Of a DNA stretch of 32,520 bases, positions 15,728-25,700 are shown piece by piece. The notes under the pieces were generated by a model, which did no database searches, was not told the DNA's origin, and saw only the letters and a list, made by a program, of their open reading frames with translations. The stretch comes from Streptococcus infantis (GTDB taxonomy: Bacteria > Bacillota > Bacilli > Lactobacillales > Streptococcaceae). Position 1 is the first letter of the stretch, and every line of letters begins with the position of its first letter. The stretch lies in NCBI RefSeq assembly GCF_019929575.1, contig NZ_JAHZPU010000019.1:1-32520 (forward strand), read 5' to 3'. A program made the translations under genes and the position numbers.

Positions 15728-16912
15728 ATGAAAAACTTAAAAACTAGTTCCAAAAAATGGGGACAACTTTTAGTAGTCATTCTCATTAGCTTTTTTAGTG
15801 GTATTTTAGGTACTTTTACCACATTGCAGCTCAGTCAAAAACAAAATAGTGGTACGACAACTACAACGACTGTCAGCAAAACAGCTGTAAAAAATGAAAA
15901 CTCAACTACACAGGCAGTCGATAAAGTTAAAGATGCTGTTGTATCTGTCATTACTTACTCATCAAATTCTCAAAATAGTTTACTCGGATCTGATGAAACT
16001 GATACAGATACCAATGCTGAACAAGTATACAGCGAAGGTTCTGGGGTCATTTATAAAAAGGAAGGGAATACTGCCTACCTTGTAACCAATACTCACGTTA
16101 TTAATGGCGCTAAAAAAGTTGATATTCGTTTAGCAGATGGCACAAAAGTCCCTGGTGAAATTGTGGGTTCTGATACTTATTCAGATATTGCCGTTGTAAA
16201 AATTGCTGCAGATAAGATCACTACAGTAGCTGAATTTGGTGATTCTAATCAACTAACAGTTGGAGAAACAGCTATTGCAATCGGAAGTCCTCTAGGTTCT
16301 GAATATGCCAACACTGTGACTCAAGGGATTGTATCAAGTTTAAATAGAAATGTCTCTCTAAAATCTGAAGACGGACAAGCTATTTCAACCAATGCTATTC
16401 AAACAGATACAGCTATTAACCCTGGTAACTCTGGCGGTCCTTTGATTAATATTCAAGGCCAAGTTATCGGTATTACATCAAGTAAGATTGCCTCTAATGG
16501 TGGAACATCTGTCGAAGGTCTTGGTTTTGCCATTCCTGCAAATGACGTAATCAATATTATTAAACAATTAGAAAAAGATGGAAAAGTAACTCGACCTGCT
16601 CTTGGAATCCACATGGTTAACTTATCAAATCTTAGTACAACTGATCTTCAAAAACTAAAACTTCCTGGAAATGTTACTTCTGGTGTCGCTGTTCGTTCTG
16701 TTCAAAAAAATATGCCTGCCAATGGACATCTGCAACAATATGACGTCATTACAAAAATAGATGATAAAGCTATTTCTTCCACTACTGAATTACAAAGTGC
16801 TCTATATAGTCACTCTATTGGAGACAGTATGACTGTTACTTACTACCGTGATGGTAAGGAAGAAACAACAACTATTAAATTAGATAAGAGTACTAGTGAT
16901 TTAGATAAGTAA
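15728..16912 (+). CDS. htrA: Serine protease HtrA (DegP family)
   Basis: HtrA is a membrane-anchored trimeric protease that degrades misfolded proteins at the cell surface; in pneumococcus it also limits competence by degrading the CSP. I start it at the ATG at 15728 because GGAGG lies 5 nt before it; the ATG at 15716 overlaps that site. The 394-aa protein has one N-terminal helix (about 13-35), a Thr/Ser-rich linker, and a trypsin-like domain with the triad His123 (TNTHV), Asp153 (YSDIAVVKI) and Ser235 (NPGNSGGPL). One PDZ domain covers about 285-385. The usual TNNHV reads TNTHV here, a harmless change beside the histidine. A CiaR-type repeat is upstream. parB follows after 56 nt. Confidence 0.97.
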   Translation: MKNLKTSSKKWGQLLVVILISFFSGILGTFTTLQLSQKQNSGTTTTTTVSKTAVKNENSTTQAVDKVKDAVVSVITYSSNSQNSLLGSDETDTDTNAEQVYSEGSGVIYKKEGNTAYLVTNTHVINGAKKVDIRLADGTKVPGEIVGSDTYSDIAVVKIAADKITTVAEFGDSNQLTVGETAIAIGSPLGSEYANTVTQGIVSSLNRNVSLKSEDGQAISTNAIQTDTAINPGNSGGPLINIQGQVIGITSSKIASNGGTSVEGLGFAIPANDVINIIKQLEKDGKVTRPALGIHMVNLSNLSTTDLQKLKLPGNVTSGVAVRSVQKNMPANGHLQQYDVITKIDDKAISSTTELQSALYSHSIGDSMTVTYYRDGKEETTTIKLDKSTSDLDK

Positions 16913-16960
16913 TTTACAGATATGTAAAGTTACTTTACAGAATATCTAAGTTGTGATAAT
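16913..16960 (+). promoter_or_regulatory. parB promoter region with TTTACA palindrome
   Basis: TTTACA-GATA-TGTAAA (16913-16928) is a perfect inverted repeat. A further TTTACA at 16934-16939 can serve as a -35, 15 nt before an extended -10 TGTGATAAT (GATAAT 16955-16960). The -10 ends only 8 nt before the parB ATG. Confidence 0.5.
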
Positions 16961-16968
16961 GTAGAATT

Positions 16969-17727
16969 ATGGAAGAATTTAAAATTGTTCAAATAAAAGA
17001 TATTCAAAAAAATCCCTATCAACCTCGTAAGGAATTTTCAGAAGAAAAAATACAAGAACTGGCACAATCTATTAAGGAAAACGGTTTGATTCAGCCTATT
17101 ATCGTTAGAAAATCTCCTGTACTTGGATACGAGATTTTAGCTGGAGAAAGACGATATCGTGCATCTATAGTTGCTGGTCTTTCCGAAGTTCCTGTCATTG
17201 TTAAGCAACTTTCTGATCAAGATATGGTGCTTCATTCTATCATTGAGAATCTCCAACGAGAAAATTTAAATCCAATAGAGGAAGCTAAAGTATATCAGTC
17301 CTTAATTGATAAAGGTTTTACCCACACAGAAATTGCTGAAAAAATGGGGAAATCTCGACCTTATATTACAAACCTAGTTCGATTGTTAGGGCTACCTAAA
17401 CATATCCTAACCGAAGTTGAAAGTGGGAAGCTTTCCCAGGCTCACGCTAGACTCCTCATTCAATTATCAAGTGATAAACAAGATAAACTCTTGAATCGTA
17501 TTCAAACTGAAAATCTCTCTGTTCGGCAAGTTGAACAAATACTACAAAAAACGAAGAAGATCAACAAAAAAGAAAAAGATTACTTTGTCAAAGAGGAAGA
17601 GCAAACATTAAAAAAAATACTCGGATTAGAAGTTCAGATTAAGCTACAAAAAAAAGATAGTGGTAAAATTACTATTTCTTTCCATAACCAAGATGAATAC
17701 CAACAATTTATTAACAGCCTGAAATAA
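16969..17727 (+). CDS. parB: Chromosome segregation protein ParB (Spo0J)
   Basis: ParB is a CTP-dependent DNA clamp that loads at parS sites near the origin and recruits SMC. Over 252 aa, the N-terminal CTPase region shows NPYQPRKEF (15-23) and GERRYRA (59-65). The segment ENLQRENLNPIEEA follows at about 93-106, then the parS-reading helix-turn-helix (HTEIAEKMGKSRPYITNLVR). The C-terminal dimer domain ends in QQFINSLK. As in other streptococci no parA precedes it; htrA does. The ATG has no recognisable ribosome site and a -10 box sits 8 nt before it, so leaderless translation is likely. Two parS-like sites occur in the window (7182, 29296). A small hairpin overlaps its stop codon. Confidence 0.97.
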   Translation: MEEFKIVQIKDIQKNPYQPRKEFSEEKIQELAQSIKENGLIQPIIVRKSPVLGYEILAGERRYRASIVAGLSEVPVIVKQLSDQDMVLHSIIENLQRENLNPIEEAKVYQSLIDKGFTHTEIAEKMGKSRPYITNLVRLLGLPKHILTEVESGKLSQAHARLLIQLSSDKQDKLLNRIQTENLSVRQVEQILQKTKKINKKEKDYFVKEEEQTLKKILGLEVQIKLQKKDSGKITISFHNQDEYQQFINSLK

Positions 17728-17740
17728 GGCTGTTATTTTA
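17713..17740 (+). terminator. Hairpin at the end of parB
   Basis: AACAGCC (17713-17719) pairs with GGCTGTT (17728-17734) across the parB stop codon, followed by ATTTTA. It is a weak intrinsic terminator at best. Confidence 0.5.
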
Positions 17741-17759
17741 GTATTCTTAACGAACATAG

Positions 17760-17876
17760 TTATCCACTGCATTTTAGTTTTTAAAAGCCCAGTATTTCAG
17801 AATTTTTCTTAGTTATCCACATTTTGTGGATAACAGTTAAAAACATTGTTAATTGTTTTCCACAAGTTGTGGAAAA
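17760..17876. other. oriC DnaA-box cluster, parB-dnaA
   Basis: Five boxes lie in 117 bp: TTATCCACT (17760-17768), TTATCCACA (17813-17821), inverted TGTGGATAA (17825-17833), TTTTCCACA (17856-17864) and inverted TGTGGAAAA (17868-17876). The last four form two head-to-head pairs with 3-nt gaps. The last box overlaps the -35 position of the dnaA promoter, which fits autorepression by DnaA. Confidence 0.9.
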
Positions 17877-17898
17877 ATAATCTCATCTATGGTAAAAT
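17870..17898 (+). promoter_or_regulatory. dnaA promoter
   Basis: An extended -10 TGGTAAAAT (TAAAAT at 17893-17898). The -35 position (17870-17875, TGGAAA) lies inside a DnaA box. A long AAGGAGGAGG ribosome site follows at about 17934-17942. Confidence 0.65.
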
Positions 17899-17948
17899 GA
17901 TTCTATCAATAAACCTTTTAAATTCTATAGTAAAGGAGGAGGAAATCA

Positions 17949-19304
17949 TTGAAGGAAAAACAATTTTGGAATCGTCTTTTAGAACTTGCACATGATAAAC
18001 TAACTCAGTCAGTTTATGATTTCTATATTTTAGACGCGAAACTTATTAAAGTTGAAGAGACTACTGCAACGATTTTCTTACCCCGAGATGAAATGCAGAT
18101 TTTCTGGGAAAGAAATATCAATGGGATGCTTTTAGCGGCAGGTTTTGAAATCTATGATACTGAAATAAAAGCCCATTATGTCTTCACGAAAGTTGAAGAA
18201 GCTGCCTCTCAAGTAGACCTACATTCTGAGTCTACAAATAACTATCAGCAAAATCTGTCCACTATTCCATATTCTGAAACTGGACTCAAGGAAAAGTATA
18301 CTTTCGATAATTTTGTCCAAGGAAATGGTAATGTTTGGGCTAAGTCCGCAGCTTTAGCAGTTTCTGAAGATCCTGGACTAACTTATAATCCTCTATTTAT
18401 CTATGGAGGTCCTGGACTTGGAAAAACTCACCTGCTAAATGCCCTTGGTAATGAAATTCTAAAAAAGAGTCCAAATGCGCGTGTTAAATACATACCTGCT
18501 GAAAGCTTCATTAATGAATTTCTAGAGCATTTGAGACTCAATGATATGGAAAAATTTAAAAAAACTTATCGTAGTTTAGATCTCCTACTCATTGATGATA
18601 TTCAATCTCTTAGTGGAAAGAAAGTTCAGACTCAGGAAGAGTTTTTCAATACATTTAACGCCCTTCACAATAATAATAAACAAATTGTTTTAACAAGCGA
18701 TCGTAGGCCTGAACATTTAGAGAGTCTACCTGAACGTCTGGTCACGCGCTTCTCGTGGGGATTAACGACAGATATCACACCACCTGATTTTGAAACACGT
18801 ATTGCTATTTTACAGAGTAAGACTGAACATCTCAATTATCATTTTCAGAATGATACACTCGAATATTTGGCTGGACAATTTGACTCTAACGTGCGAGAAC
18901 TCGAGGGTGCACTCAATGATATCAGCCTAATGGCCAAAGTCAAAAAGATTAACGATATCACAGTTGACATTGCCGCTGAAGCTATTCGTGCTCGTAAACA
19001 AGACGTCAGCAAAATGATTGTGATTCCAATTGATAAAATCCAAACAGAAGTTGGAAACTTCTATGGTGTTAGTGTCAAGGAAATGAAAGGAACTAGACGT
19101 GTTCAAAATATCGTTTTAGCCCGTCAAGTTGCCATGTATCTAGCCAGAGAAATGACTGATAATAGCCTTCCTAAGATTGGAAAAGAGTTTGGTGGTAAAG
19201 ACCACACAACAGTCATTCACGCTCATGGAAAAATCAAATCCATGCTTGAAACAGATGATAATTTACGTATAGAAATTGAAAACATCAAAAAGAAAATTAA
19301 ATAA
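17949..19304 (+). CDS. dnaA: Chromosomal replication initiator protein DnaA
   Basis: DnaA is the AAA+ initiator that binds DnaA boxes and melts oriC. The start is TTG, chosen for the AAGGAGGAGG site 6 nt upstream and the conserved MKEKQFWNR beginning. In the 451-aa protein, domain I covers about 1-80 and a variable domain II about 81-110. The AAA+ core has Walker A GGPGLGKT (153-160) and Walker B LLLIDD (212-217). Domain IV has the DnaA signature [15 protein letters not shown] near 417-431. Domains I and II differ noticeably from the pneumococcal protein as I recall it, while the rest is highly conserved. This is the main reason I place the strain outside S. pneumoniae. Boxes on both sides indicate a bipartite origin. 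Confidence 0.98.
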   Translation: MKEKQFWNRLLELAHDKLTQSVYDFYILDAKLIKVEETTATIFLPRDEMQIFWERNINGMLLAAGFEIYDTEIKAHYVFTKVEEAASQVDLHSESTNNYQQNLSTIPYSETGLKEKYTFDNFVQGNGNVWAKSAALAVSEDPGLTYNPLFIYGGPGLGKTHLLNALGNEILKKSPNARVKYIPAESFINEFLEHLRLNDMEKFKKTYRSLDLLLIDDIQSLSGKKVQTQEEFFNTFNALHNNNKQIVLTSDRRPEHLESLPERLVTRFSWGLTTDITPPDFETRIAILQSKTEHLNYHFQNDTLEYLAGQFDSNVRELEGALNDISLMAKVKKINDITVDIAAEAIRARKQDVSKMIVIPIDKIQTEVGNFYGVSVKEMKGTRRVQNIVLARQVAMYLAREMTDNSLPKIGKEFGGKDHTTVIHAHGKIKSMLETDDNLRIEIENIKKKIK

Positions 19305-19306
19305 CT

Positions 19307-19440
19307 TGTGGATAACTTTTAAAAAAATCTCTCATTTATCCACATCTTTTAAACAAGGATCTGTCCTTGAGTTTTCTTGATTACAAGTGTTTTTCCACAG
19401 ATTTCACACACTCTATTATTACTATTATCCTTCTAATAAT
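19307..19440. other. oriC unwinding region, dnaA-dnaN (DnaA boxes plus DnaA-trio-like repeats)
   Basis: Boxes: inverted TGTGGATAA (19307-19315), TTATCCACA (19336-19344) and TTTTCCACA (19391-19399). After a 14-nt spacer come five triplets CTA-TTA-TTA-CTA-TTA (19413-19427). On the opposite strand these read TAA-TAG-TAA-TAA-TAG, the DnaA-trio pattern that guides DnaA onto single strands in Bacillus. AT-rich DNA follows to the dnaN ribosome site. A likely dnaN -10 (TATTAT, 19414-19419) overlaps the triplets. A small hairpin (CAAGGA/TCCTTG, 19354-19369) may end dnaA transcripts. Confidence 0.75.
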
Positions 19441-19461
19441 AAAAAGAATAAAGGAGAATCC

Positions 19462-20598
19462 ATGATTCATTTTTCAATTAATAAAAACTTATTTTTACAA
19501 GCCTTAAATACAACAAAGAGAGCTATTAGCTCAAAGAATGCAATTCCTATCTTATCGACTGTAAAAATTGATGTTACCAATGAAGGAATTACCTTGATTG
19601 GATCAAATGGTCAAATCTCAATCGAAAATTTTATATCGCAAAAAAATGAAAATGCAGGTCTCTTGATTAACTCTTTAGGTTCAGTTCTACTGGAAGCTTC
19701 TTTCTTTATCAATGTTGTTTCAAGTCTTCCAGATGTAACACTTGATTTTAAAGAGATTGAACAAAAGCAAATTGTCTTAACTAGTGGAAAATCAGAGATT
19801 ACTCTTAAAGGAAAAGATAGCGAGCAATATCCACGTATTCAGGAAATTTCTGCAAGCAATCCTTTAGTTCTTGAAACAAAACTTCTTAAAAAGATTATCA
19901 ATGAAACAGCTTTTGCAGCTAGTACCCAAGAAAGCCGTCCTATTTTGACGGGGGTACATTTTGTCTTGAACAATCATAAAGAATTAAAAACAGTTGCGAC
20001 AGACTCTCACCGTCTCAGTCAGAAAAAGTTGACTCTTGAAAAAAATAGCGATGATTTTGATGTTGTCATCCCAAGTCGTTCGCTACGTGAATTTTCAGCT
20101 GTTTTTACGGATGATATCGAAACAGTGGAGATTTTCTTCGCCAATAATCAAATTCTCTTTAGAAGTGAAAATATTAGCTTCTACACACGTCTCTTAGAAG
20201 GAAATTATCCAGATACAGATCGATTGATTCCAACAGATTTCAATACAACAGTGACTTTTGACGTTGCTAAACTACGCCAGTCTATGGAACGTGCACGTCT
20301 TTTATCAAGTGCGACACAAAATGGTACTGTTAAATTAGAAATCAAAGAAGGAATTGTAAGTGCCCATGTTCACTCTCCAGAAGTAGGGAAAGTAAACGAA
20401 GAAATTGATACTGAAAATGTAAGTGGTGCTGATTTGACAATTAGTTTCAACCCAACTTATTTGATTGAAGCACTAAAAGCTCTAAATAGCGAAAAGGTTA
20501 CAATCAGCTTTATTTCTGCAGTTCGTCCATTTACTCTGGTTCCAGCTGATACAGATGAAGATTTCATGCAGCTCATCACGCCAGTTCGTACAAATTAA
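19462..20598 (+). CDS. dnaN: DNA polymerase III subunit beta (sliding clamp)
   Basis: DnaN is the dimeric ring that tethers DNA polymerase III to DNA and docks other repair and replication factors. I start it at the ATG at 19462 because AAGGAG lies 5 nt before it and the product then begins with the family N-terminus MIHFSINKNLF. The frame is open further upstream, but that part lies in the origin and encodes nothing conserved. The 378-aa product has three clamp domains of about 120 residues each and the usual end, PFTLVPADTDEDFMQLITPV. It is separated from dnaA by the origin's unwinding region and closed by a hairpin terminator that merges into the promoter of the next gene. Confidence 0.98.
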   Translation: MIHFSINKNLFLQALNTTKRAISSKNAIPILSTVKIDVTNEGITLIGSNGQISIENFISQKNENAGLLINSLGSVLLEASFFINVVSSLPDVTLDFKEIEQKQIVLTSGKSEITLKGKDSEQYPRIQEISASNPLVLETKLLKKIINETAFAASTQESRPILTGVHFVLNNHKELKTVATDSHRLSQKKLTLEKNSDDFDVVIPSRSLREFSAVFTDDIETVEIFFANNQILFRSENISFYTRLLEGNYPDTDRLIPTDFNTTVTFDVAKLRQSMERARLLSSATQNGTVKLEIKEGIVSAHVHSPEVGKVNEEIDTENVSGADLTISFNPTYLIEALKALNSEKVTISFISAVRPFTLVPADTDEDFMQLITPVRTN

Positions 20599-20600
20599 TG

Positions 20601-20640
20601 AAAAGAGGTTGAGCCTAGCTCGCCTCTTTTATGGTATAAT
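20601..20640 (+). terminator. dnaN terminator merged with the next promoter
   Basis: AAAAGAGG/CCTCTTTT encloses a second stem GAGC/GCTC (20601-20630). Only 4 nt after its T-run comes an extended -10 TGGTATAAT (TATAAT 20635-20640), whose -35 position would lie within the hairpin. Confidence 0.8.
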
Positions 20641-20664
20641 CGAAAAAGAAAAAGGAGACTAACT

Positions 20665-20859
20665 ATGTATCAGGTTGGAAATTTTGTTGAAATGAAAAAA
20701 CCACATGCTTGTACGATTAAGTCAACAGGCAAAAAGGCAAATCGCTGGGAAATTACTCGTGTTGGTGCAGATATCAAAATAAAATGTAGTAATTGTGACC
20801 ACGTAGTCATGATGAGTCGCTATGATTTTGAAAGAAAAATGAGTAAAATCATCGACTAA
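20665..20859 (+). CDS. DUF951 domain-containing protein
   Basis: This 64-aa protein has the DUF951 pattern: VGNFVEMKKPHACTIKSTG, then NRWEITRVGADIKIKC, then CDHVVMMSRYDFERKM. One Cys lies early (ACT) and a CSNC pair lies in the middle, so metal binding is conceivable. The family is widespread in Firmicutes and often sits beside ychF, as here. Its function is unknown; a nucleic-acid or ribosome-related role is only suggested by its neighbours. It has its own extended -10 promoter directly after the dnaN terminator and an AAAGGAG ribosome site. Confidence 0.9.
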   Translation: MYQVGNFVEMKKPHACTIKSTGKKANRWEITRVGADIKIKCSNCDHVVMMSRYDFERKMSKIID

Positions 20860-20860
20860 T

Positions 20861-20906
20861 AACCCTAGTTAGAGGGTTAGCAAGTTTTCCCTTTTTGTGT
20901 TATAAT
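20861..20906 (+). promoter_or_regulatory. Hairpin and ychF promoter
   Basis: AACCCT/AGGGTT (20861-20878) forms a short hairpin after the DUF951 gene. It is followed by an extended -10 TGTTATAAT (TATAAT 20901-20906) with no good -35. Confidence 0.6.
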
Positions 20907-20942
20907 ATTGAAGATTGAAATGTGAACGGAGAATGAGAAACT

Positions 20943-22058
20943 ATGGCTTTAACAGCAGGTATCGTGGGTTTGCCAAACGTCGGTAAATCAACCCTATTTA
21001 ATGCAATTACAAAAGCAGGAGCAGAGGCTGCAAACTATCCATTTGCAACCATTGACCCAAACGTTGGAATGGTAGAAGTTCCAGATGAACGCCTCCAAAA
21101 ATTGACGGAAATGATTACTCCTAAAAAGACAGTTCCAACAACCTTTGAATTTACAGATATTGCAGGGATTGTAAAAGGAGCATCAAGAGGAGAAGGTTTG
21201 GGAAATAAATTCTTGGCCAATATCCGTGAAGTTGATGCGATTGTTCATGTGGTTCGTGCCTTTGATGATGAAAATGTCATGCGTGAGCAAGGTCGTGAAG
21301 ATGCCTTTGTGGATCCGCTAGCAGATATTGATACTATTAACCTAGAGTTGATTCTTGCTGACTTAGAATCAGTCAATAAACGCTATGCGCGTGTAGAAAA
21401 AATGGCGCGTACACAAAAAGATAAGGAATCAGTTGCAGAATTTAACGTTCTTCAAAAGATTAAACCTGTTCTTGAAGACGGTAAATCAGCACGTACCATT
21501 GAATTTACAGATGAAGAGCAAAAAGTAGTCAAAGGTCTTTTCCTTTTGACCACGAAACCTGTTCTTTATGTAGCTAACGTTGATGAGGATGTCGTTGGAG
21601 ACCCAGAATCTATCGATTATGTGAAGCAAATTCGTGAATTCGCAGCAACAGAAAATGCAGAGGTAGTGGTTATTTCAGCGCGTGCTGAAGAAGAAATTTC
21701 TGAGTTAGACGATGAAGATAAAAAAGAGTTTCTTGAAGCCATTGGTTTGACAGAATCAGGTGTGGATAAGTTGACTCGTGCTGCTTACCATCTACTAGGA
21801 CTTGGAACTTACTTCACAGCTGGTGAAAAAGAGGTTCGTGCTTGGACCTTTAAACGTGGTATGAAAGCTCCTCAAGCAGCTGGTATCATCCACTCTGACT
21901 TCGAAAAAGGTTTTATTCGTGCAGTGACCATGTCTTATGACGATTTGGTAAAATACGGCTCTGAAAAGGCTGTAAAAGAAGCTGGACGTTTGCGTGAAGA
22001 AGGAAAAGAATATGTCGTGCAAGATGGCGATATTATGGAATTCCGCTTTAACGTTTAA
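20943..22058 (+). CDS. ychF: Redox-regulated ATPase YchF
   Basis: YchF (Ola1) is an Obg-related P-loop protein that hydrolyses ATP rather than GTP and associates with ribosomes. The 371-aa protein has the P-loop GLPNVGKSTLFNA at its N-terminus, the switch region FTDIAGIVKGASRGEGLGN and a coiled insertion. A C-terminal TGS-type domain ends in YVVQDGDIMEFRFNV. The position normally holding the guanine-specific NKxD motif reads YVANVDEDVV, as in the ATP-preferring YchF. GGAGAATG lies before the ATG. Promoter and terminator are both visible, so it can be transcribed alone, with pth behind it. Confidence 0.96.
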   Translation: MALTAGIVGLPNVGKSTLFNAITKAGAEAANYPFATIDPNVGMVEVPDERLQKLTEMITPKKTVPTTFEFTDIAGIVKGASRGEGLGNKFLANIREVDAIVHVVRAFDDENVMREQGREDAFVDPLADIDTINLELILADLESVNKRYARVEKMARTQKDKESVAEFNVLQKIKPVLEDGKSARTIEFTDEEQKVVKGLFLLTTKPVLYVANVDEDVVGDPESIDYVKQIREFAATENAEVVVISARAEEEISELDDEDKKEFLEAIGLTESGVDKLTRAAYHLLGLGTYFTAGEKEVRAWTFKRGMKAPQAAGIIHSDFEKGFIRAVTMSYDDLVKYGSEKAVKEAGRLREEGKEYVVQDGDIMEFRFNV

Positions 22059-22083
22059 TCAATATTTAAAATAATGTCAATTA

Positions 22084-22109
22084 GGTTGGAAAAAAATTCC
22101 AACCCTTTT
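22084..22109 (+). terminator. Hairpin between ychF and pth
   Basis: GGTTGGAA/TTCCAACC with an A-loop, followed by CTTTT. It is a moderate terminator and may allow read-through into pth, for which no separate strong promoter is evident. Confidence 0.7.
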
Positions 22110-22130
22110 GACTTTTGAAAGGAAATATAA

Positions 22131-22700
22131 ATGACAAAATTACTTGTAGGATTGGGAAATCCAGGAGATAAATATTTTGAAACTAAACATAATGTTGGCT
22201 TTATGCTGATTGACCAACTAGCCAAAAAACAGAATGTTACCTTTACACACGATAAGATATTCCAAGCTGAGTTAGCCTCATTTTTTCTTAACGGTGAAAA
22301 AATTTATCTGGTGAAACCGACGACTTTTATGAATGAAAGTGGAAAAGCTGTTCATGCATTGTTAACTTATTATGGTTTAGATATTGAAGATTTACTGATT
22401 ATTTACGATGACCTTGACATGGAAGTCGGAAAAATTCGTCTTCGTGCTAAAGGATCAGCTGGTGGTCATAATGGAATTAAGTCGATTATTCAACATATTG
22501 GTACACAGGTTTTCAATCGTGTAAAGATTGGCATTGGAAGACCTAAAAAAGGAATGTCAGTAGTTCATCATGTTTTGAGTAAGTTTGATCAAGAAGATTA
22601 TATCGGTATTTTACAGTCAATTGACAAGGTTGACGATGCTGTAAATTATTATTTACAAGAAAAAAACTTTGAAAAGACGATGCAGAAATATAATGGGTAA
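22131..22700 (+). CDS. pth: Peptidyl-tRNA hydrolase
   Basis: Pth releases tRNA from peptidyl-tRNAs that drop off ribosomes. All active-site motifs are present in the 189-aa protein: [10 protein letters not shown], the catalytic His20 (KHNVGF), Asn68 ([10 protein letters not shown]), the Asp pair near 93 (YDDLDMEVG) and [12 protein letters not shown]. An AAAGGAAA site precedes the ATG. The next gene, mfd, begins at or within the pth stop region, so the two form a tight unit, as in other Firmicutes. Confidence 0.97.
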   Translation: MTKLLVGLGNPGDKYFETKHNVGFMLIDQLAKKQNVTFTHDKIFQAELASFFLNGEKIYLVKPTTFMNESGKAVHALLTYYGLDIEDLLIIYDDLDMEVGKIRLRAKGSAGGHNGIKSIIQHIGTQVFNRVKIGIGRPKKGMSVVHHVLSKFDQEDYIGILQSIDKVDDAVNYYLQEKNFEKTMQKYNG

Positions 22701-22704
22701 GGAA

Positions 22705-25700
22705 ATGGCATTAATCGATTTCTTTTTAGAGAATAAACAAATTCTATCTTGGCATGAGAACTTACTACAGAAACAAAGACAATTATTGCTAGGTCTTTCT
22801 GGCTCAGCAAAATCTTTAGCGATTGCTAGTAGTCTGAAGAGTCAGGATAAGGTTTTAGTGATTACTTCCACATATGGAGAAGCTGAGCGTCTGATTAATG
22901 ATCTAATCTCCATATTAGGTTCTGATCTGGTTTATCCATTTCTAGTAGATGATTCACCAATGGTTGAATTTTTGGTATCATCTCAGGAAAAGATTTTTTC
23001 TCGGGTTGAAGCTTTGCGTTTTCTAAGAGATGAGTTTCAAAGAGGAATTTTAGTTTGTAACGTCGCAGCTAGTCGAGTATTCTTGCCGAATCCTCAAGTT
23101 TTTGATGATAGTATCTTAGAACTTCAAGTGGGGCAAGAATGCGAACAAAGAGAATTAAAAAATCACTTGATTTCTCTTGGTTATAAGAAAGTTACACAAG
23201 TTCAAAGTCAGGGAGAATTTAGCCTTCGTGGAGATATTCTAGATATATTTGAAACCTCTCAACTATGTCCTTATCGGATTGAATTTTTCGGTGATGAGAT
23301 TGATGGCATTAGAGAATTTGATACTGAAACTCAATTATCAAAAGATAGTCAAACTCAAGTACTAATCTATCCAGCTAGTGATATTTTGTTAACGAATGAA
23401 GATTATCATCGTGGTCAGAAATTTTTAGAACATGAGATTGATAAGGCACTTTCTCCAACTTTAAAGTCTTACCTAGAAGAAGTTTTTAGTTGTACGAAAG
23501 AGCAAGTTCTTCATGCAGATATTCGCAAGTTTTTGTCTGTATTTTATAAAAAACAGTGGACCTTGACAGACTATTTGAATCAAGTGCCTATTATCTTTGA
23601 TGATTTTCAAAAAATCATGAACCAGTACGATGCTTTTGATAAGGAAATAGCTTGCTACTTTACAGAAGATTTACATAATAGTAAAGCAGTATCAAGTTTA
23701 CAATATTTTGCTGATGTAGAAAGTCAGTTTAAAAAATATGTACCAGCGACTTTCTTTTCAAATTTTCAAAAAGGGCTTGGAAATTTGAAATTTAATAATC
23801 TGTACCAGTTCAATCAATATCCTATGCAAGAGTTCTTTAATCAGTTTTCTTTTCTGAAAGAAGAAATTGAACGTTACAAAAGATTAAAGTATACGGTTGT
23901 TCTTCAATCAAGTAGCAAAACTGAACTAAAGAAACTGTCAACGATTCTTGATGAATACGATATTAAAGTTGATAATAGTAATGAAAGTGAAATCTGTAAA
24001 GGAACTGTCAATCTTGTTGAAGGAAATCTGCGACATGGCTTTCATTTTGTAGATGAAAATCTTGTATTTATCACTGAATATGAAATTTTTAAAAAGAAGA
24101 TTAAACGGAAATATCGAAGACAAAATATCAGTAACGCTGAACGATTAAAGGATTATAATGAACTCCAAAAAGGAGACTATGTTGTTCATCAAATCCATGG
24201 TATTGGTCAATATTTAGGGATTGAAACGATTGAAATCAAAGGGATTCATAGAGACTATGTAAGTGTTCAATATCAAAATGGAGATCAAATTTCTATTCCT
24301 GTGGAGCAGATACAGACTCTTTCTAAGTATGTTTCTAGTGATGGTAAGGCTCCAAAGTTAAACAAATTAAACGATGGACGTTTTAAAAAAGCGAAGCAAA
24401 AAGTAAAGAGTCAAGTTGAAGATATTGCAGATGATTTAATTAAGTTATATGCAGAGAGAAGCCAACTTAAAGGTTTTGCATTTTCAAAAGATGATGAAGA
24501 CCAAAATGCTTTTGACGAAGCATTCCCATATGTAGAGACTGAGGATCAACTTAGAAGTATCGAAGAGATTAAGAAAGATATGCAGGCTTCTCAACCGATG
24601 GACCGACTTTTAGTTGGAGATGTTGGTTTTGGTAAGACAGAAGTAGCTATGCGAGCTGCATTTAAGGCTGTCAATGATCATAAACAGGTTGTCGTTTTAG
24701 TGCCAACAACCGTTCTTGCTCAGCAACATTACAGTAATTTTAAGGAAAGATTTGAACAATTTGCTGTCAACGTAGATGTTTTGAGTCGTTTCAGAAGTAA
24801 AAAAGAACAGACTGAAACACTTGAGAAGTTAAAAAAAGGTCAAGTAGACATCTTGATAGGGACCCATAGAGTCTTGTCTAAAGATGTTGAGTTTGCTGAT
24901 TTGGGGTTGATGATTATTGATGAAGAGCAACGTTTTGGTGTTAAGCATAAGGAAGCTTTGAAGAAATTAAAAAAGAAGGTTGATGTCTTAACCTTGACAG
25001 CGACACCAATTCCTCGAACACTTCATATGTCTATGCTAGGTATCCGAGATTTATCAGTCATAGAGACTCCTCCAACAAATCGATATCCTGTTCAAACCTA
25101 CGTACTTGAACAGAATGATCGTATCATTCGTGATGCTGTATTGAGAGAAATGGATCGTGGTGGTCAAGTTTACTATCTTTACAATAAAGTTGACACGATT
25201 GAAAAGAAGGTTTCAGAGTTACAAGAACTGATTCCAGAAGCTTCTATTGGATTTGTTCATGGTCAAATGAGTGAAATTCGCTTAGAAAATACACTTCTTG
25301 ATTTCATTGAAGGACAATATGATATTTTAGTAACTACAACAATCATCGAGACAGGAGTAGATATTCCAAATGCTAATACCTTGTTTATAGAAAATGCAGA
25401 TCATATGGGCTTGTCAACCTTGTATCAATTAAGAGGTCGTGTTGGTCGTAGTAATCGAATTGCTTATGCTTATCTCATGTATCGTCCAGATAAAACTTTG
25501 ACAGAAGTTTCTGAGAAGAGATTAGAAGCTATCAAAGGTTTCACTGAACTGGGTTCTGGTTTCAAAATTGCTATGCGTGATTTATCCATTCGTGGAGCTG
25601 GGAATCTTTTAGGAAGCTCTCAGTCTGGATTTATCGATTCTGTTGGTTTTGAGTTGTACTCTCAGTTGTTAGAAGAAGCAATTGCTAAGAAAAATGGAAC

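Noticed and set aside
19387..19461. An upstream extension of dnaN
   Set aside because: The frame is open, but the extra residues lie in the origin, are not conserved-looking and lack a ribosome site; AAGGAG precedes the ATG at 19462.
22669..22704. A TTG start for mfd inside pth
   Set aside because: It adds Arg/Lys-rich residues not expected in Mfd and has no ribosome site. The ATG at 22693 remains possible, but 22705 fits the family best.
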